Made by a program: the position numbers and the translations under genes | Notes under the pieces: model-generated | What the model was told of the DNA's origin: nothing | Seen by the model: only the letters and a program-made list of their open reading frames with translations | Databases searched by the model: none | Shown: in pieces, positions 33,726 through 34,849 of the stretch | Numbering within the stretch: the stretch's first letter is position 1 | Layout of the letters: each line of letters starts with the position of its first letter | Assembly (NCBI GenBank): GCA_937873395.1 | Contig: CALMYH010000024.1 | Span: 1 to 34,849, forward strand | DNA length: 34,849 bases | DNA from: an uncultured Burkholderiales bacterium | Lineage (GTDB): Bacteria; Pseudomonadota; Gammaproteobacteria; Burkholderiales; Burkholderiaceae_C | Reading direction: 5' to 3'

Positions 33726-34745
33726 ATGCCCAAGCAGCCACCCGAGTCTCCACCCGCCGCCAACCCGGATCTGGACGCCATGCTGGCGCGCGTCCTGGGG
33801 CGGCCGTCGGACCCGCCGGACGAGGAGGCAGAGCCGGCGCCGAGCGCCGAGGTCGTAGCAGCCGAGGACCAGCATTGTGGCTATGTGGCCATCGTCGGCA
33901 AACCCAATGTGGGCAAGTCGACGCTGCTCAATGCGCTGGTGGGCCAGAAGGTCAGCATCACGTCGCGCAAGGCGCAGACCACCCGCCATCGCATCACCGG
34001 CTACCGCACGGTGGGGGCCCACCAGTTCGTGTTTGTCGATACGCCGGGCTTCCAGACCCGGCACGGCAATGCCCTCAACCGGGCCCTGAACAAGACGGTG
34101 CTGGGAGCCGTGGCCGATGTCGACCTGATCCTGTTCGTGGTGGAGGCGGGGCGTTTCAACCTGGCCGACGCCAAAGTCCTGGACCTGTTGCCCCGGGAGC
34201 TGCCGGTGGTGTTGCTGGCCAACAAATTCGATCTGGTGCACCGCCGTGGCGAACTGGCGCCCTGGCTGCGCTCCATGCAGGATCGCCATCCGTTCGCCGA
34301 GTTCGTGCCCATGTCGGCCAAGAACCCGAGGGACGTGCGCCGGCTGTTCGACATCTGTGGCAAGTACCTGCCGCGCCAGCCCTGGATGCACGACCCGGAC
34401 GAACTGACCGATCGCAGCGAGCGCTTCATGGCGGCCGAGATGGTGCGCGAGAAGCTGTTCCGCCTGACCGGGGACGAGTTGCCCTACACCTCGACCGTGG
34501 TGATCGACAAGTTCGAGCAGGAGGGCGGCCTGCGGCGCATCGCGGCGACCATCGTGGTCGAACGCGAGGGCCACAAGGGCATGGTCATCGGCGAGAAGGG
34601 CGAGAAGCTCAAGCGCATCGGGACCGAGGCCCGGCAGGAGCTGGAAAAGCTCTGGGACGGCAAGGTGTTCCTGGAGCTGTGGGTGAAAGTCCGCTCGGGT
34701 TGGGCGGACGACGATGCCCGGGTGCGTTCCTTCGGCTATGAATAA
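33726..34745 (+). CDS. era: GTPase Era
   Basis: 339 residues. Binds 16S rRNA in assembly of the 30S subunit. G1 GKPNVGKS (58-65), G3 DTPG (105-108), G4 NKFD, and a C-terminal KH domain ([18 protein letters not shown]). It has a Pro/Glu-rich N-terminal extension of about 50 residues, absent from E. coli Era (301 residues), the likely reason for the extra length. Next to rnc, as usual. The coding sequence ends just before a repeat. Confidence 0.97.
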   Translation: MPKQPPESPPAANPDLDAMLARVLGRPSDPPDEEAEPAPSAEVVAAEDQHCGYVAIVGKPNVGKSTLLNALVGQKVSITSRKAQTTRHRITGYRTVGAHQFVFVDTPGFQTRHGNALNRALNKTVLGAVADVDLILFVVEAGRFNLADAKVLDLLPRELPVVLLANKFDLVHRRGELAPWLRSMQDRHPFAEFVPMSAKNPRDVRRLFDICGKYLPRQPWMHDPDELTDRSERFMAAEMVREKLFRLTGDELPYTSTVVIDKFEQEGGLRRIAATIVVEREGHKGMVIGEKGEKLKRIGTEARQELEKLWDGKVFLELWVKVRSGWADDDARVRSFGYE

Positions 34746-34746
34746 A

Positions 34747-34849
34747 GCCCCCACGCTCCGCCGCTGTGCGGGTCGCTGCCCCCCGAGGGGGTGTGAATTC
34801 AGCTTGGGGCGGCCCGGCGCTGAGTTCATGGCCCCCACGCTCCGCCGCT
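34747..34849. repeat. GC-rich interspersed/tandem repeat after era (runs off the window)
   Basis: The 19-base GCCCCCACGCTCCGCCGCT occurs at 34747-34765 and again at 34831-34849, 84 bases apart. Between the copies is CCCC-CCGA-GGGG, a short hairpin that may help end era transcription. I associate repeats of this kind, found many times per genome, with Comamonadaceae. The second copy reaches the window edge, so the array is probably longer. Confidence 0.8.

Overview
The window is a high-GC stretch of a betaproteobacterial chromosome, most likely Burkholderiales, family Comamonadaceae. This rests on the gene order rpmF-plsX-fabHDG-acpP-fabF-(small membrane protein)-rpoE-rseA-rseB-mucD-lepA-lepB-DUF4845-rnc-era, on protein sequences typical of that group, and on a GC-rich repeat after era of a kind I associate with Comamonadaceae. 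Genus cannot be fixed from sequence alone. There are no rRNA or tRNA genes, CRISPR arrays or intact insertion sequences.

Left part (1-16394, all minus strand): a surface-polysaccharide (capsule-like) locus. In order of transcription it encodes an ABC exporter (kpsM- and kpsT-like, 4-base overlap), a periplasmic KpsE/BexC-type co-polymerase, a KpsD/BexD/Wza-type outer-membrane exporter, a coiled-coil protein with a degenerate sulfotransferase-like head, a methyltransferase-like/coiled-coil/beta-propeller fusion, a 1532-residue glycosyltransferase with four catalytic-type domains, a small unknown ORF, an AlgJ/AlgX-like O-acetyltransferase, and the start of rfbB (dTDP-glucose 4,6-dehydratase), cut by the window edge. 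From about 551 to about 6650 the DNA is much more AT-rich than the rest. The composition change falls inside the large glycosyltransferase gene, suggesting recombination or horizontal acquisition.

Middle (16664-18739): a tetrapyrrole-methylase-family RsmI-like methyltransferase and a YceF-type Maf nucleotide pyrophosphatase (minus), divergent from yceD (plus). Both divergent start codons sit exactly six bases after a -10-like hexamer and lack a Shine-Dalgarno sequence, so both genes may be leaderless.

Right part (18741-34745, plus strand): rpmF with a near-ideal promoter and a strong terminator behind it; the fatty-acid synthesis cluster plsX-fabH-fabD-fabG-acpP-fabF; the envelope-stress module rpoE-rseA-rseB-mucD, with a sequence before mucD that closely matches a sigma-E promoter; then lepA-lepB-DUF4845-rnc-era. 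The 488-base gap before lepA is unusually structured: two sets of inverted repeats, a promoter-like box, a 10-bp intrinsic terminator and one more hairpin just before the lepA start. It looks like a short RNA gene or a transcription attenuator.

The best candidates for something new are the coiled-coil proteins of the polysaccharide locus, possibly a chain-length/termination apparatus analogous to WbdD, and the structured lepA upstream region.
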